DNA of 64,000 bases, from NCBI GenBank assembly GCA_013396755.1, contig VWZF01005177.1, positions 846,643-910,642 of the forward strand, given 5' to 3'. This stretch comes from Sclerurus mexicanus (lineage: Eukaryota; Chordata; Aves; Passeriformes; Furnariidae). Numbering within the stretch: the stretch's first letter is position 1; the number at the start of each line of letters is the position of its first letter. The position numbers were made by a program, and so were the translations under genes. Shown piece after piece: positions 37,746-49,300 of this stretch. Below the pieces are notes generated by a model. The model was not told the DNA's origin. It saw nothing but the letters and a program-made list of their open reading frames with translations, and made no database searches.

Positions 37746-39569
37746 CACAAATACTCCATATCCTCAGGTCACTCTCCTTTGCCCATTATGAAAGGGAAAT
37801 TTGCAGTTGCTAAATTCAGCCTGGCTGTATCCAAAGCTGTGCCTGGAGCTTCTTAATGGCCTGTCGGCTGGTGTCTGGAGACTTTTGATCTTCAGCATTG
37901 CTTCTGTTAACCTTTGCCTACCAGGTTTTTGTTATTGTACATTTTCATCATTTGCCTCTTTACTTATTTTCCCCTTTAAAATAGTTTAAAATAGTGTAAA
38001 ATAGTTTTCCTTCACTAGATAACCATAGTGAACCAGGTGTTTTCACCTTCCACGTGTTCTTACAGGGCACTCATCTTCTTGTCTGCAGGGTAACTTGTGA
38101 GTTCTGGGGTGGGAAGTAGCCCAAAGGAGCTCAGCAGAACCACCTGCCCCAGGTCTCTCCTCTTTTTCTGACATTGGGCGGAGCTCTGATCATGATACAG
38201 TCTCCTTTGACAGCTTTGGTATTTGACGCTTTAGACTGGTAATGGTCCCTATACCAAAAGACACAGGGCATGATCCCTTAGGCATGATCACCAATTTTCC
38301 TGCCTCCTCTTCTAGCTTCCTGCCCGCCTCTGATTGCTCTGTCTACAACTAGAACCTGGATGCATGAAACCACATAGCAAGGCTAAGCCTACACCACTGA
38401 AAACTGGCAAGAAGCTCTGAGAGTGGGGTCTGGCAAGGGAAAGAATTTTCAGTTCATCAGCAAAGAAGACAATAGGGTCACTAGTTAAGAACACCATTAT
38501 TGTTATAAGTAAAAGAGAATTATCACAATTTTTTATTTTTCATTTATATTTTTGAATAATAATACTAAATCTAAAAATAGGCTGTAATGCAAGAGCCTAA
38601 GATTAGCATAGTTATCAAAAGAGGCTTGCAGATCCTGTTTGATTTCAGATTTTCAGAAATGATAAATTTCAACTGTTTGCAAGTGGTGGCATTCACTCTT
38701 CCTGTGCAGTACCATTTCATTAATAACAGCTAGTATTTCAGATCCAGACTTGTCAGAAATTCTGAAGACAAAGTTCAGCTCTATTACAGCCATTGCTGTT
38801 GCATTGAGCAACCCTCTGAGATGGGTTTTAGTAAAATCTTCAGGTGACACTACAGATTTTTAGGATTCCTTGCAGCTGCCAATTTTCAAGGTTAAATGAA
38901 CTTTGGTTTAGTGTTAAGAGGTTTGACTAAGGCTTAATTTTTACTCACTGCTTCAATTTAAAATGGCAGTCTTCATTCATCACTCATTACAGATGATTCT
39001 GTTAATATTTTATGACACTTAAGAAAAGAATGAGGCAGATACTAATTTTTCTTTCCTTTATTTTTTTTTAATTAGCTATATTCCTGTGTCACTTATTACA
39101 TTTCAATACTGATTTTGTAAGCATTTTCTTAAAAAATCTAACTTGGCCATCAATTTTCTTTTCTGTCTTCATTTGTTCAACTGCTATGCTGGTTTGCTTT
39201 TTCTGAAACCAAACACATACCTCAAACTGTTGCTACAAAAAACAGAGGAAGCACAAACCATATTCCACTTTATGCACTGTAAGTCAAACCCATTTTAACT
39301 GTTGTTGAGATTCCAGGTCATGGTGTTAAGTTTAAAAACTGTTACATGCATTTCATATGATCCTATCCTGTTTCGCTGTGTTTTGTATTTGTTTTCTTAC
39401 AAACCAACCTGAGTTGGTTTATATAAACACTTGTTTTGTTTAGGAACAACGAGAAGAAAATTTAAACAATGTCCATTTTACTAATTGTGTTCTTAATTCA
39501 AGCCATTTTTGTGCAAGAAGTGGAGCATTCTTCAATTTTTGATGACACAGATCAGGAGCAAGAACAGAG
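37746..39569. other. Non-coding DNA, nothing recognised
   Basis: No gene or transposon recognised. About 38040-38480 is mildly GC-richer. AAAATAGTTTAAAATAGTGTAAAATAG-like short tandem words lie at about 37978-38004 (unit of about 10 bp). The rest is AT-rich. Confidence 0.5.
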
Positions 39570-40135
39570 TGTGGAGGTTTGGGTTGGCTCCCTGCCAAAC
39601 CCAGCTGCTGGCCACAGAGATTTCCCCCCCTCCCGAGACAGAAGAAAAAAAGTACCCAAAGACAATTGTAGTAAAAGTATATATATATATATTCACATAT
39701 ATATTACAATTACATACAATCAAACACTATAAATATATAGAACAAGAATCCCAAAGCAACCCCAAAAGAGAAAAGGGGGAAAAGGGAAAGGGTAAAAACA
39801 AAACAGATATACACACTCATAAACTCAGGGAAAAGCTCAATAAGTAACTAACACAATAAATTCTCACCAGACTTCCCTCAAGAGATGCAGGTCCTTCCCC
39901 TCCGTGTGGCTGGGGCAATTTCTCAGACAGACCTCAGCTCGTATAGATAAGAGCTGAGCTGACACAGAGACCTGATGTCCTCCAAGCACATGAAAGGAAG
40001 AAGAGAGGGAGGCAACCTTCCTCCTCACCTTATACACCCCTGATTATGAGAAGGAATGGTGTGGAATACTTCCCTAATTATGACCCTGTTACCAGGGAAG
40101 GCCTAGACCAAAACCAAGAAAACTAAACCACCACA
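39570..40135 (-). mobile_element. Solo LTR of an endogenous retrovirus, copy 2
   Basis: About 566 bp, collinear with 8793-9403 from end to end and in the same orientation. On minus it begins TGTGGTGGTTTAGTTTTC and ends AACCTCCACA. A TATA box (TGTATAAGG on minus, plus-strand 40030-40035) and a TA run (39678-39692) match copy 1. The GA-rich tract is short here (about 39992-40010). Flanks are CAGAG on the left and CTGGG on the right, so no clear target duplication survives. There are no internal viral genes. Short frames here, including 112 codons at 39509-39847, are chance. Confidence 0.82.
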
Positions 40136-40392
40136 CTGGGGTGCGGGTTTGGGCTTTTGGCTTTTTGTTGTTGCTGTTTTCTTTGGAGGGGGCATTTTTC
40201 ATATTGTTTCTTGCTTCTTAAGTTAAATTACATTTGAGAAAGATCAGGAAGCTTCCAGCTTGCCTTAAGTTCTTGAGTCATTGTCACAAAAGCTTCCAAG
40301 TTCCTGTGGATTATCTGGAACTGTAAATCTTGACTATTCTTGCAGAGTGTTTGTAATCTTTCAATTTAACCTTTCAAAGTCATGGTATGATT
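40136..40392. other. Spacer, nothing recognised
   Basis: T/G-rich sequence just after the LTR, then plain AT-rich DNA. No gene, RNA or transposon is visible. Confidence 0.5.
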
Positions 40393-40466
40393 ATGTTTTA
40401 AGCGTTCTTCTAAACTCTCATCAAGATGTTTTAAGTGTTCTTCTAAACTCTCATCAAGATGTTTTA
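40393..40466. repeat. 33-bp tandem duplication
   Basis: Two adjacent 33-bp units (40393-40425 and 40426-40458) differ at one position, AAGCG against AAGTG, and are followed by eight bases of a third unit. Because 33 is divisible by three, a short plus-strand frame reads it as an 11-residue repeat (SVLLNSHQDVL), but nothing supports coding. Confidence 0.92.
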
Positions 40467-40514
40467 TAGTTTTGTGGGGAAACTATAATTATTATAATTA
40501 TGTCACTTTTTTAC

Positions 40515-40713
40515 TGTGAGTGGTAAAACACTGGAATCAGTTTCCAAGAGAGGTTGTGGATTCTCTCTCCACAGAGATATTCAAAACCCAACTGGACACG
40601 GTCATGGAGTCTTCTCTAGGTAACCCAACTTGAGCAGAGGTTGAACTAGATCTCAAGAAGTCCCTTTAAACCTGAAGTCCCTTTAAACCTGAATAATTCT
40701 GTACTTCTGTGGG
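40515..40713 (+). mobile_element. CR1 LINE 3' end, plus orientation
   Basis: CR1 ORF2 end and 3' UTR words appear in sense order: AACACTGGAATCAGTTTCC, AGAGAGGTTGTGGATTCTC, AGATATTCAAAACCCAACTG, GACACGGTCATGG, a 'tgagcagagg' equivalent, TTGAACTAGATCTC and a decayed ATTCTGTACTTCTGTG tail. These words match the older CR1 type with 'agatattcaaaaccc'. A 17-bp segment is tandemly duplicated near its end (40658-40691). It is strongly 5'-truncated and non-coding. Confidence 0.9.
40658..40691. repeat. 17-bp tandem duplication in CR1
   Basis: AAGTCCCTTTAAACCTG occurs twice without change, at 40658-40674 and 40675-40691, in the CR1 3' UTR, where the family normally has a single copy. It arose after or during insertion. 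Confidence 0.92.
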
Positions 40714-43700
40714 ATGAGTGTTTCTTCACAAAATCTACCACTTTAAAATAAAAATTTCCACTTTCTTGATACAGAAAACACATCTCAAAATTCTATTTTC
40801 ATAATCCAGGGAACATACTACTAATTTTAAATATTGTGATACTTACACAACACAGGGCCATTTACAGTACTAGTGAGATGTACAAATCAGTGTATTTTGG
40901 ACTTTCAGTCTCTACATATTTCTCTTGGAATCTACATTATATGTGTGGATTTGGAGCTGTGAATTAGTACAACTTTTAGGAAAAGAATACGTGGTTGAAG
41001 TGGAGCAAAACTAAGAGCAGGTGACAGATTACTTTTGAGATTTGTAACTTTACCTGACATCAATTCAGAACCAGCAAAGCAGGAAAGAAAAAGCAAGAAG
41101 GGACACAAAGGAATGAAGAAGGGAAAATGCTTACTTAACTGCATCATGCCAGAAAAATACTCCAAGCAGCCACTCTTGAGAACCCTGCCACTCCAAGCTG
41201 CCACTCTTGATTAAAAAAAAAATCTGGAACTATTACAGCTTTCATTATATCATTAGCTAATTTCAATTGATTTGTAAGGATTTCTTTTTCTTTTGTAAAT
41301 CAGTTTGATTCAGTATGAACTCTAAACCATATTCTGCTTGGTGGAATCATGGTAAATGCATGACCACAATATATTAGTAGAAATGTTTCAGCCTAATGGA
41401 TGTATAATCCATGAACAAAATATATTTGAGCTATCATGATCTTGGAAAAGTTAGATATTAATGGTACCAAGGGACCTATTATGATCTAGTTTGCTAAAAA
41501 GAGCATTCAGATTAATCAGATTCAGGGCCATTGTACTGTAGAGAGTGACTTATATTTGAGCTAATATGACAGTCGAACTTCCTTCACATAAAGTTGACTT
41601 GGAATATTGTGGAGGTGTATTAAAGGAGACTTCAGGTATATAAGCACAGTGAAGACAGTAACACACTTTGTATTTTTTGGTTAAAATCTTTTGATAGGAG
41701 GATAAATTCTGAGTATGACCCATTTATAATTTAATTCAATTACTATTTTGACTTATTTTATTCCTTTTCTTGCTACTTTAAACCATGGTTTGGGAAGTAT
41801 CAAACATTATTTCAGTGAGGCAACATTTTATAGAAACTACTATAGATTAAAAAATCATATAATGAATTTAATAACTGATTTGCAAACAGTCTAAGACATG
41901 CTTTGTATAAAACTCCTTACATTACTTCTCCAAGAGGCCGATTTCTGGAAAAGGGCTATAAAACTCTGCAATTATAATCAGATTAAGAATGATGTTCTCG
42001 CTTAATTACAAATCTTGATTAGAGTCTTCTATGCTAGGTTCTCTTTAATATTAAGATTAAATAATGAGCTCCATAAAAGCTATCCAGTTTGCCTGACCTT
42101 TATATAACACTAGGTCAGATATCAGTAAAAGTGCCTTTTATTAGTCTGTTAGCTCAATCTATGTATTGACTGTATTTGAATTCCATTAATGCATCTGCTG
42201 TTAGAATGCAGTCTAAAAAAATAAAAGATGGGCAGAGAATGGTAAAAAGCTGATTTTCTCAGTCTTATGACCTAGAAAAGTATCCTAAGGGAAGGCCACT
42301 AAGTAAATTAGGGAATTTTCAGACGTATGCCTGTGTCTAGTCAGAGTCAGAGATACTTGAATTTAACACCAAGCATGGAGGTAACAGAGAAATATATTGA
42401 TCCGTAACAGTCCTTTTTATAATCAAAGCCTATTTTAATCTTCTTAAACACAATTTTAAGATTCATAAATTTCTACACTTTATGAAAAAGTTAGCATTGT
42501 AATCTGTCTACTGGGAAAAAAATATCATTTAGTGTTTTATGAGCATTCATAAAATAAGGGGGAGAAAAAAGTATTGGAAAAAGACACTCTAGTTGTGATG
42601 ATTTTCACAATCATTGCAATGATAAATCTTACCATGCAAAAATGAATTTCCAGGTCTTCAGCAGGTAAATACTGGCAACAAAATTTAAAACAAGTTCACG
42701 TGAGATCTGACTGAGAACTGGTAATATTTCATAACACAAAAATATTAATAATATTGAATATCAGACATAATTCTGCAGCAAATGCAATGCTTTTAAGTCC
42801 AAAATATACTGCAATATTATAATATTATTTTAACCTAAATCTCAAGTTGTTCTTTTCAAATGCTGCCACCAGATTTTCTGGGGATTGAGATTGAGATTAA
42901 GATTGTTCTTGCTCAGTCTCTTAAGATTCTCTGGTTTTAGCTTCTTTCTTCATCAGAAAGAAGCAGTGATTAACAAGTCTATATGGAAAGTCTGGCCAGC
43001 AAATAGGAAGAGCAACACAAGTCACTGAGCTGAATTTTCCATTAAATATCATTCAAAGCTGTTCTTTATTTCATGTTCATTTTCAGCAGAATTTGAAATA
43101 TTCAGTTTAAATATGTTCAATTAGAAGTATACTTTTTTACCCTGACAAGTCTAATTTTAAAAAGAAAGAGGCAAATAAGATCATTTGGTTAAGAGGTATA
43201 AGTCACCCATAGCAGTAAAAACTTGACATTAAAAGAACGGCTTTCAGGAGTTCCCATTGGTAAAAATGAGATAAACCAAGAAATTCTTTTGTTGTACCTA
43301 AGAGTAGACAGAAAATGGCCCAAAGCACAAACTGCCAAATAAAGGCTTATAAAACCCCCAACATTTATGACAGCAAGACTGGTGATAGAAAACATAAAAA
43401 TGTTTTTCCCATCAATTTAATATTGGTTCAAAATCACTGAAGTATGGAAAATTAAAGTGTTTTCATGATGACAACCTGTGCCAGATCTTTACTTAGGCAG
43501 AGAATATTCACTGCAACTAAACCTTTTATTTCAAAGCATATTTGTGGTTGTAAAAGTTTGCAGTGCCTATTGAAATTTTAGCCTCTACTTCTCAAGATTT
43601 ATGGCCATATTTTATATCTTAGAAGAGATGTGTGCTGTAAATCTGATCCTGCTATAAAATTCAGAAGAGAAAAAAAACAAAAAAAATTGTGGAAACATAC

Positions 43701-44264
43701 CTCATACCTGTCTGAATCGTAATGCTGTTAATGAGTTAACTTCTGGAGTCATTCCCATTTCAAACTATTCTCTGCCATAGTCCCTCAGTAACAATTTTGC
43801 TTCATTAAAGAATTTTGATTTTGTCTTGTATAATATTATACCTGGGCATGTATAATTTGACTTCTTCTGTTGACACTAGTGAGATTTCTTTCAGGTCTTT
43901 CTAAAATGTTTATTCCACCGAAACCTACGGGAATAATCAAATCAGTAAAGTAGCTCACTCTGGAATCCATGTCAAGCTGAAGATTCAGGGGGAATTCTGG
44001 GACTGAGTGCCATTTTGAAGAATCTGAACATTAAAATTAAATTGAGACAAACCAGCCTCTGGAATTTCATTTCTTTCTCCATAGATTGCAGTCTGAAAAA
44101 CCAGAGTAGTTGTCTATCTTCTTAACATCTATCATTAGGTGAAGTGACTGACTCTTCCTTCTAAATCATGAACATCTCTCCTTTTCTCTTAAGCCAGGTA
44201 ACATCTCCTCCATTGAGAATGTTTGCAGTGATTTTCATTTAACTTTCCCCAAATCATTCCCACC
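40714..44264. other. AT-rich non-coding DNA, partly conserved-looking
   Basis: No gene or transposon recognised. About 41885-42240 is a repeat-free block with many TAAT-type words (CGCTTAATTACAAATC, TAATATTAAGATTAAATAATGAG, CATTAATGCAT), the texture of conserved non-coding elements; conservation is untested. The 41154-41205 stretch repeats CCAAGC(A/T)GCCACTCTTGA twice (about 41163-41180 and 41193-41210). Confidence 0.45.
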
Positions 44265-44709
44265 TGTCTTGGTTCCAGCCAAGACAGCGTTAATTTTTGC
44301 AGTAGCCAGGAGAGAGCATGGCCGAGACCCAGAGGTTATTCTATACCACCTCAAGTCATTCTGGGGCTGGGGGAAGGAAGTCTTCCAGGGAGAACAGATT
44401 CCTTCCAGAAGAGTAAGAGTGGTGGAGGGAGCAGTCAGGTAATGCTAGTCCCATGCAATCACATGTGAATTGTTTGCCTATCTTGTACACTTTGTTATTA
44501 ATATTGTTGCTTTCTTATCTCATTGCTGTTTCCAGCAAAGTGTTCTCTTCTCAACCTATGATTTTCACCTTTTATGCCTCCAATTCTCCAGCCTGTCACC
44601 TGCCACAGGGGCGGAGAGGAAGGAGAGAGGGGAGCAAGCAAGTAGCACACGGTTTGGAAATTCTCAGTGGGAGCGCTAAACTGGGAAATAGCACTTCTAA
44701 ACCATGACC
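44265..44709 (+). mobile_element. ERVL-type solo LTR, plus orientation, decayed
   Basis: It starts TGTCTTGGTTCCAGCCAAGA and follows the avian ERVL-type LTR order with internal deletions. GTTAATTTTTGCAGTAGC comes first, then a TATA-region equivalent (TTATTCTATACCACCTCAAG) in which the TATA box is missing. AATTGTTTGCCTATCTTGTA and TTATTAATATTG follow. Then come CTCAACCTATGATTTTCACC, CCAATTCTCCAGCC, a GGAGAGGGGAGCAAGC stretch and CTAAACCATGACC at the 3' end. It is shorter than typical for this group. It is non-coding, has no internal viral genes, and no clear target duplication survives. It is related to 23310-23885, on the opposite strand. Confidence 0.8.
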
Positions 44710-45904
44710 CTAGGAAACTATGTGCTGACTCAAGACTCATATTTGAAGATCCCAACTTCTAAGTCCTCCTATGAGACAAGGTTGTAAGCTAGTTCTCTTA
44801 TAATAATTTTTTGAAAACTTGCAGTGTAATTATTTCAGTAAACTTGCAAAGTCCTGTTTTGGCATTATAGTCTTAAACTTTATAACAGGTTTTAAGACTT
44901 TTTTTGAGACTAGATGCCTCAGAAAAGCTTAGCCAAGCTTAGAGACATTCAACAGTTTAAGAAATTCTGAAGGTGGATTTAGTGCTGCCATGATCCTATT
45001 CACTACTTCCAGCTTCAGGGCTGCTATTCTTACCTGTGGAACACAAAGCAAAGAGCAATGACAAAGATGCCACTATAGACAAGAGATCTGCTCATATCAC
45101 AGAACCCTTTCTAGCTCTCAGCACTGTTTTAATTCTATGCAGAATTAGTCTTGCACCCCTGTGGCCTGTGTTCAAGACAATGGAAAGGGAAAGTAAAGCC
45201 ACATTGTAGTTTACCTGTCTCTGATATGTGTCTGCAGATGAAACCCATTTGCCAGAAGTAAACACAAAGAAAAATGTTACTGAAAAGAAATAATTTATTT
45301 GGGAATTTTTTTTCCTTATTTTTGTCCCTCCACTGCTTTGGAGTTTTCTGCTCAGTTCTATACAATTTACCTATCATTACAATTTACCTGTGCATGCCAA
45401 CATGCATGCAATGATGAATTACTTTGCATATTTAGATTAAATCCTGTTCTCTTACTGCTCAGGTGTAGACCATGTTGCACATCCTAAGTAGATCTGTACA
45501 GTGACTCAGAGGTATCAATCTCTTGTCAAAAAAGAGGGGAAGCAGGAAGAGACACCCTTGTATTCAGGTGACAGCCTTCAAGCCATCTCTCTCCTTATGA
45601 CAGTGAAGATGACAATAAGACCTCCTGTGGATCACAATATTACCGTAACATCTTAGTAGATGACTAAAAGTACAAAGAGATACTTGAAACTCTGGAGGGG
45701 TCAATACTCTCTGTGAGTGAATTGATTAAGTAGGTGCCTTACCGTGACAAAAACATGGGATGAGCTTTGAGCATCAACTGAATCAGATATCTAGGCAATC
45801 TTGGAAAAACTAAGTGCTATGATGTTGAAACTCTTATATGTTTTCAAGATTGCAAATAAGATGCAACAGAGTCTTTATAATTAGCAATCATAGTGGGGCC
45901 AGAA
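44710..45904. other. Non-coding DNA, nothing recognised
   Basis: A spacer between the LTR and the conserved-looking block. No gene or transposon is visible. GCATGCCAACATGCATGCAATG at about 45392-45413 is a short cluster of GCATGC words. Confidence 0.5.
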
Positions 45905-46330
45905 TCAAGTGCAAAAACTGAAGAATGACTATTTGTTCTAAAACAGCCTTGCTTAATCATCCTGTGATCGCTCAAAGAATGATGAGACCTTTTAGAAAAT
46001 CATTAGCAGGGCTGTCTTGGCCAGCACCTTAATTAGACTTTCTATGAACTTGGGAATTTCGGTAAAGGTGACATTTGCATCAAAGAATTTTCCCTTTTGT
46101 TTTTCGATGTATGATCATTTAAAAGAATACAGATCATTTATGTTGGCATTAAGAGCTTTTCATTCGTCTCCGTGTTCCAGGTATCACTCATGCAAATTAA
46201 TTCACACAGCCATTAAAAGGCCTATTAATCTCTTTAATATCCAAGAGCCTAGTGACTTAATCATTTTTAGCTTTTGTTATGTTATAAGAACTTGCCAGTT
46301 TTCTTGCTATTAACCTACCAATTTTATGAT
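45905..46330. promoter_or_regulatory. Candidate conserved enhancer-like element
   Basis: This is the most enhancer-like non-coding block in the window. It is even-textured, free of simple repeats, and dense in homeodomain and POU words: CTTAATTAG at 46028-46036, ATTTGCAT at 46073-46080, ATGCAAAT followed directly by TAATTC at 46190-46203, and CTATTAATCTCTTTAATA around 46222-46240. The two octamer words are exact and inverted, 117 bp apart. A 98-codon frame on plus (46017-46313) has no domain. Octamer words occur elsewhere in this AT-rich window, so they are weak evidence on their own. Confidence 0.35.
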
Positions 46331-49300
46331 TTCATCAAGTTAAAGCCAGTTCTTTCAGTGAGAAAGACACGGGTAACACAGGCAAGTTAAATGATTTCCT
46401 TCTTAAGTTATTGACCTTTGAGATCTACTTAAGTTACACCATTCTCTTTTCCTGCTTGCTGTAAATGACGGTTGTATCATTGCTTTTCTAATATAGGATC
46501 TTCATATGAAACAGTAGCTTTATATGAAAAGAGTTTGTTTTTAAAAATAAATTTCAGGTATTAGAATAGAATGGAAACACATTTCCTTCTCCATATGTTT
46601 TTATGAAAAGAAATTATTTTGATGAGAATTATCAGGACAAAAAGGACAAAATATCAATTAGATGCATAGATGACATCCAGAAAGAAAAAACAGAGACAGA
46701 AAACATCAGAAAAAAAATTTCAAAGATCTTTGTGATCATAGATTTCTTCTCTGCCTTGGTTTTGTCTATGGCTTTAATACATTTGTGAAGAGCACAGCTC
46801 TGATGCATAGAATAGGTTATTAGTGTCTGTAAACAAGGCCTTATTTGTTTAAGTGCTTAAATACAGATTCAGACACTTTTCTTTGGGCATAGATTCTTAA
46901 AAATAATGGTTCAAATTTCTGTTGTGATAGGTGGCTGGCTACATTCTCTGAGGTATTTTGGAAGCATTCTCGTCATTAATTTCAAATACTGATAAAGTTT
47001 TGTTTGGTACAGAGGAAAGCACTGCCTGAAATACATAAAGATAATAATGGGTCATATGTATATTAACTAGTGAGATACTGCTTCAATCTAGCATAATATA
47101 AGATTGAAATAACTACCTTTATTGTCACAGGAAGACTCATATAAAACAACATCCCCTGCCTTTTAGTAGGTTTTGATATATGAAGATTGCTTCTCAAAAG
47201 TGTCTTTATAAAAAGTAGAGAAGATAAATTTAATATGATGATAAACCTCCTGTCAGTGACCTATAATGCAGCATGCTTTTTCTGTCCTTAGGGCTGCTTA
47301 ACAGGACTATTGAACCCCTGTGATTTCCAGTAGGAGGTTTGTTCTACACTTCCAGACATACCAGACACAACACAGAAATGATGAGTGATTCATAGCAGTA
47401 CAGGACATCCCGCTCAAATCAAATATCAGGAAAGCATAGGGAGGATAAATCCAAAATTTTTAACAAGGTTGACCCTGAAGTCATGAAGTTATGGTACCTA
47501 ATATAGACTAAGAATTAATATTTGTTCTTTTATACTCCCTTCACTGACTGATATTCCCATATGAATGGAGTGATGGCATTTTATTCAGTTACACTAACAC
47601 CACTAACATTACAAGGCAGATGACAGTGCAATATTGGCCTGCAAAAATAGCAGCCCCGATAATTTCACATAGATTATCTTCTTTTTTTTTTATGTCTTTG
47701 TTTTGTTTGGTGTTTTTTGGGGTTGGAATTTTTTTTTTTTTAATGAGCAGGGGTGATGAGGGTCTTGCATAATCCCATTATTGCCATGTTTGAATGTTTA
47801 TCCTCAAATCCTTCCTCCTTTCTCCTATTCTATACCTACCCTGCCCCCTCTCAAGAGGGTTAAATACACACCCTCAATCATTTGGCAGTTTGAAGAATGC
47901 AGACACAGAAGCACAGCCATTTGCCAAGGGTCAAATAAGATACCTGTGCTGGAGCAAAGAATCATATCTAGGTCTCCTTGGAGCCAGATTAATGAGATAA
48001 ACATTGAACTAGGCACTCTCTCTACACATTTACTATAGAGAAGTTTCAAGCAACTTATTTTCAGTGCCAGAGTAGTTCCAGCATAAAAATACAAAATCAT
48101 TCAGCACCAGTAGTCTCACTTGTATGCCTAACAATAATACAAATAAGACAAAAAGGATACATGTATATATTTATATAGTTGTACATATATATATATAAAG
48201 ACACATATGCACAAGAAAAAAAAAGATGTATTCATTCAAAGAAAAAAGATGTTAAACAGAGAAGTAGCTAATGCTTTTGAGACATTAATCAGAATAAAAG
48301 TACACATAAAATAAGATTTACCCCCATAACATCAGACCAAGAAATATTAATAAATTCCATGTATGTAGATTTAAATCTGTATGTAATTTGAAAAAGAATG
48401 CTTTAGGTTTATTTTGTTTTATAGTTTTTATTGAATAATGAATTCATTTTTTCATGTGAGTGAAATCTGTCTCAATCCATTAACATAAAAAAATTAATGT
48501 TAGGTTCTGAACTCCAGAATATATCAAGCTTTCAACAGGCAATTGCTTTCTCACTTTCCAACAACTATCAAAAGTTTTATGACATATTTGATGTGGCAGA
48601 GACAAACATTTTGATATACAGTAATTCCAGTGCTGTTAACCTGTGCAGAATAAGAAAAGAGATTGCCTAAATGAAAAATAATTTTAAAAAAAATTTTAAA
48701 AAAATTGGAGAGAAGAGGAGGTAATAAATCAGAAAAGAAAATAAAGGAAGGTACAATTCTGTATGTAATAAAATCTTCCATGAAATGCTGCCTAAGCCAC
48801 TAGAGCAAGTGTCATGTCTGATTAAATAAATGGGCAGTGGTATTTAAGGCTTCTTTTCCAATTGATCCTAAGATTGCAGTGAGATCGTAACCTAAGTCCT
48901 CTAGGTTTCTTTAATCATAGCCTAAACAACTTATTCTGAGTCCCTTGAAACTGATAGAAGGCAGCTGATTTCTTTGAGCTATAGATCTAGAACAGGATCT
49001 TAATACTAACAGTCATTCCATTCCACAGTTATTGAATGTTTATTATTGGTGATTTCCACATATGTTGACACACACATTTTCAAATTTCTCATCGAAACGT
49101 CTGTGCCATGGTACATATCCTTCTGAAGAAATTAGGGCTGAATGTTAACTTTTTGGTTGTCACCATGGCACTAACATTAAGCCCTTAAGACACACAGTGA
49201 AACAAAAGGAACGTCGAACTTTCTCATCACCTTTCTTCCTGAAACAATTCAAGAGAGAAAAATGTCACCACAGTTAATAGTGTAAAGCCTGAGAGTAGCC

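Noticed and set aside
8793..40135. The two matching LTRs as the ends of one 31-kb provirus
   Set aside because: The intervening DNA holds no retroviral genes and contains unrelated LTRs and CR1 pieces. The distance is far beyond a provirus, so they are separate solo LTRs.
46017..46313. 98-codon frame in the conserved-looking block as an exon
   Set aside because: No domain and no convincing splice sites. TAAT-rich words spread through all frames fit regulatory DNA better.
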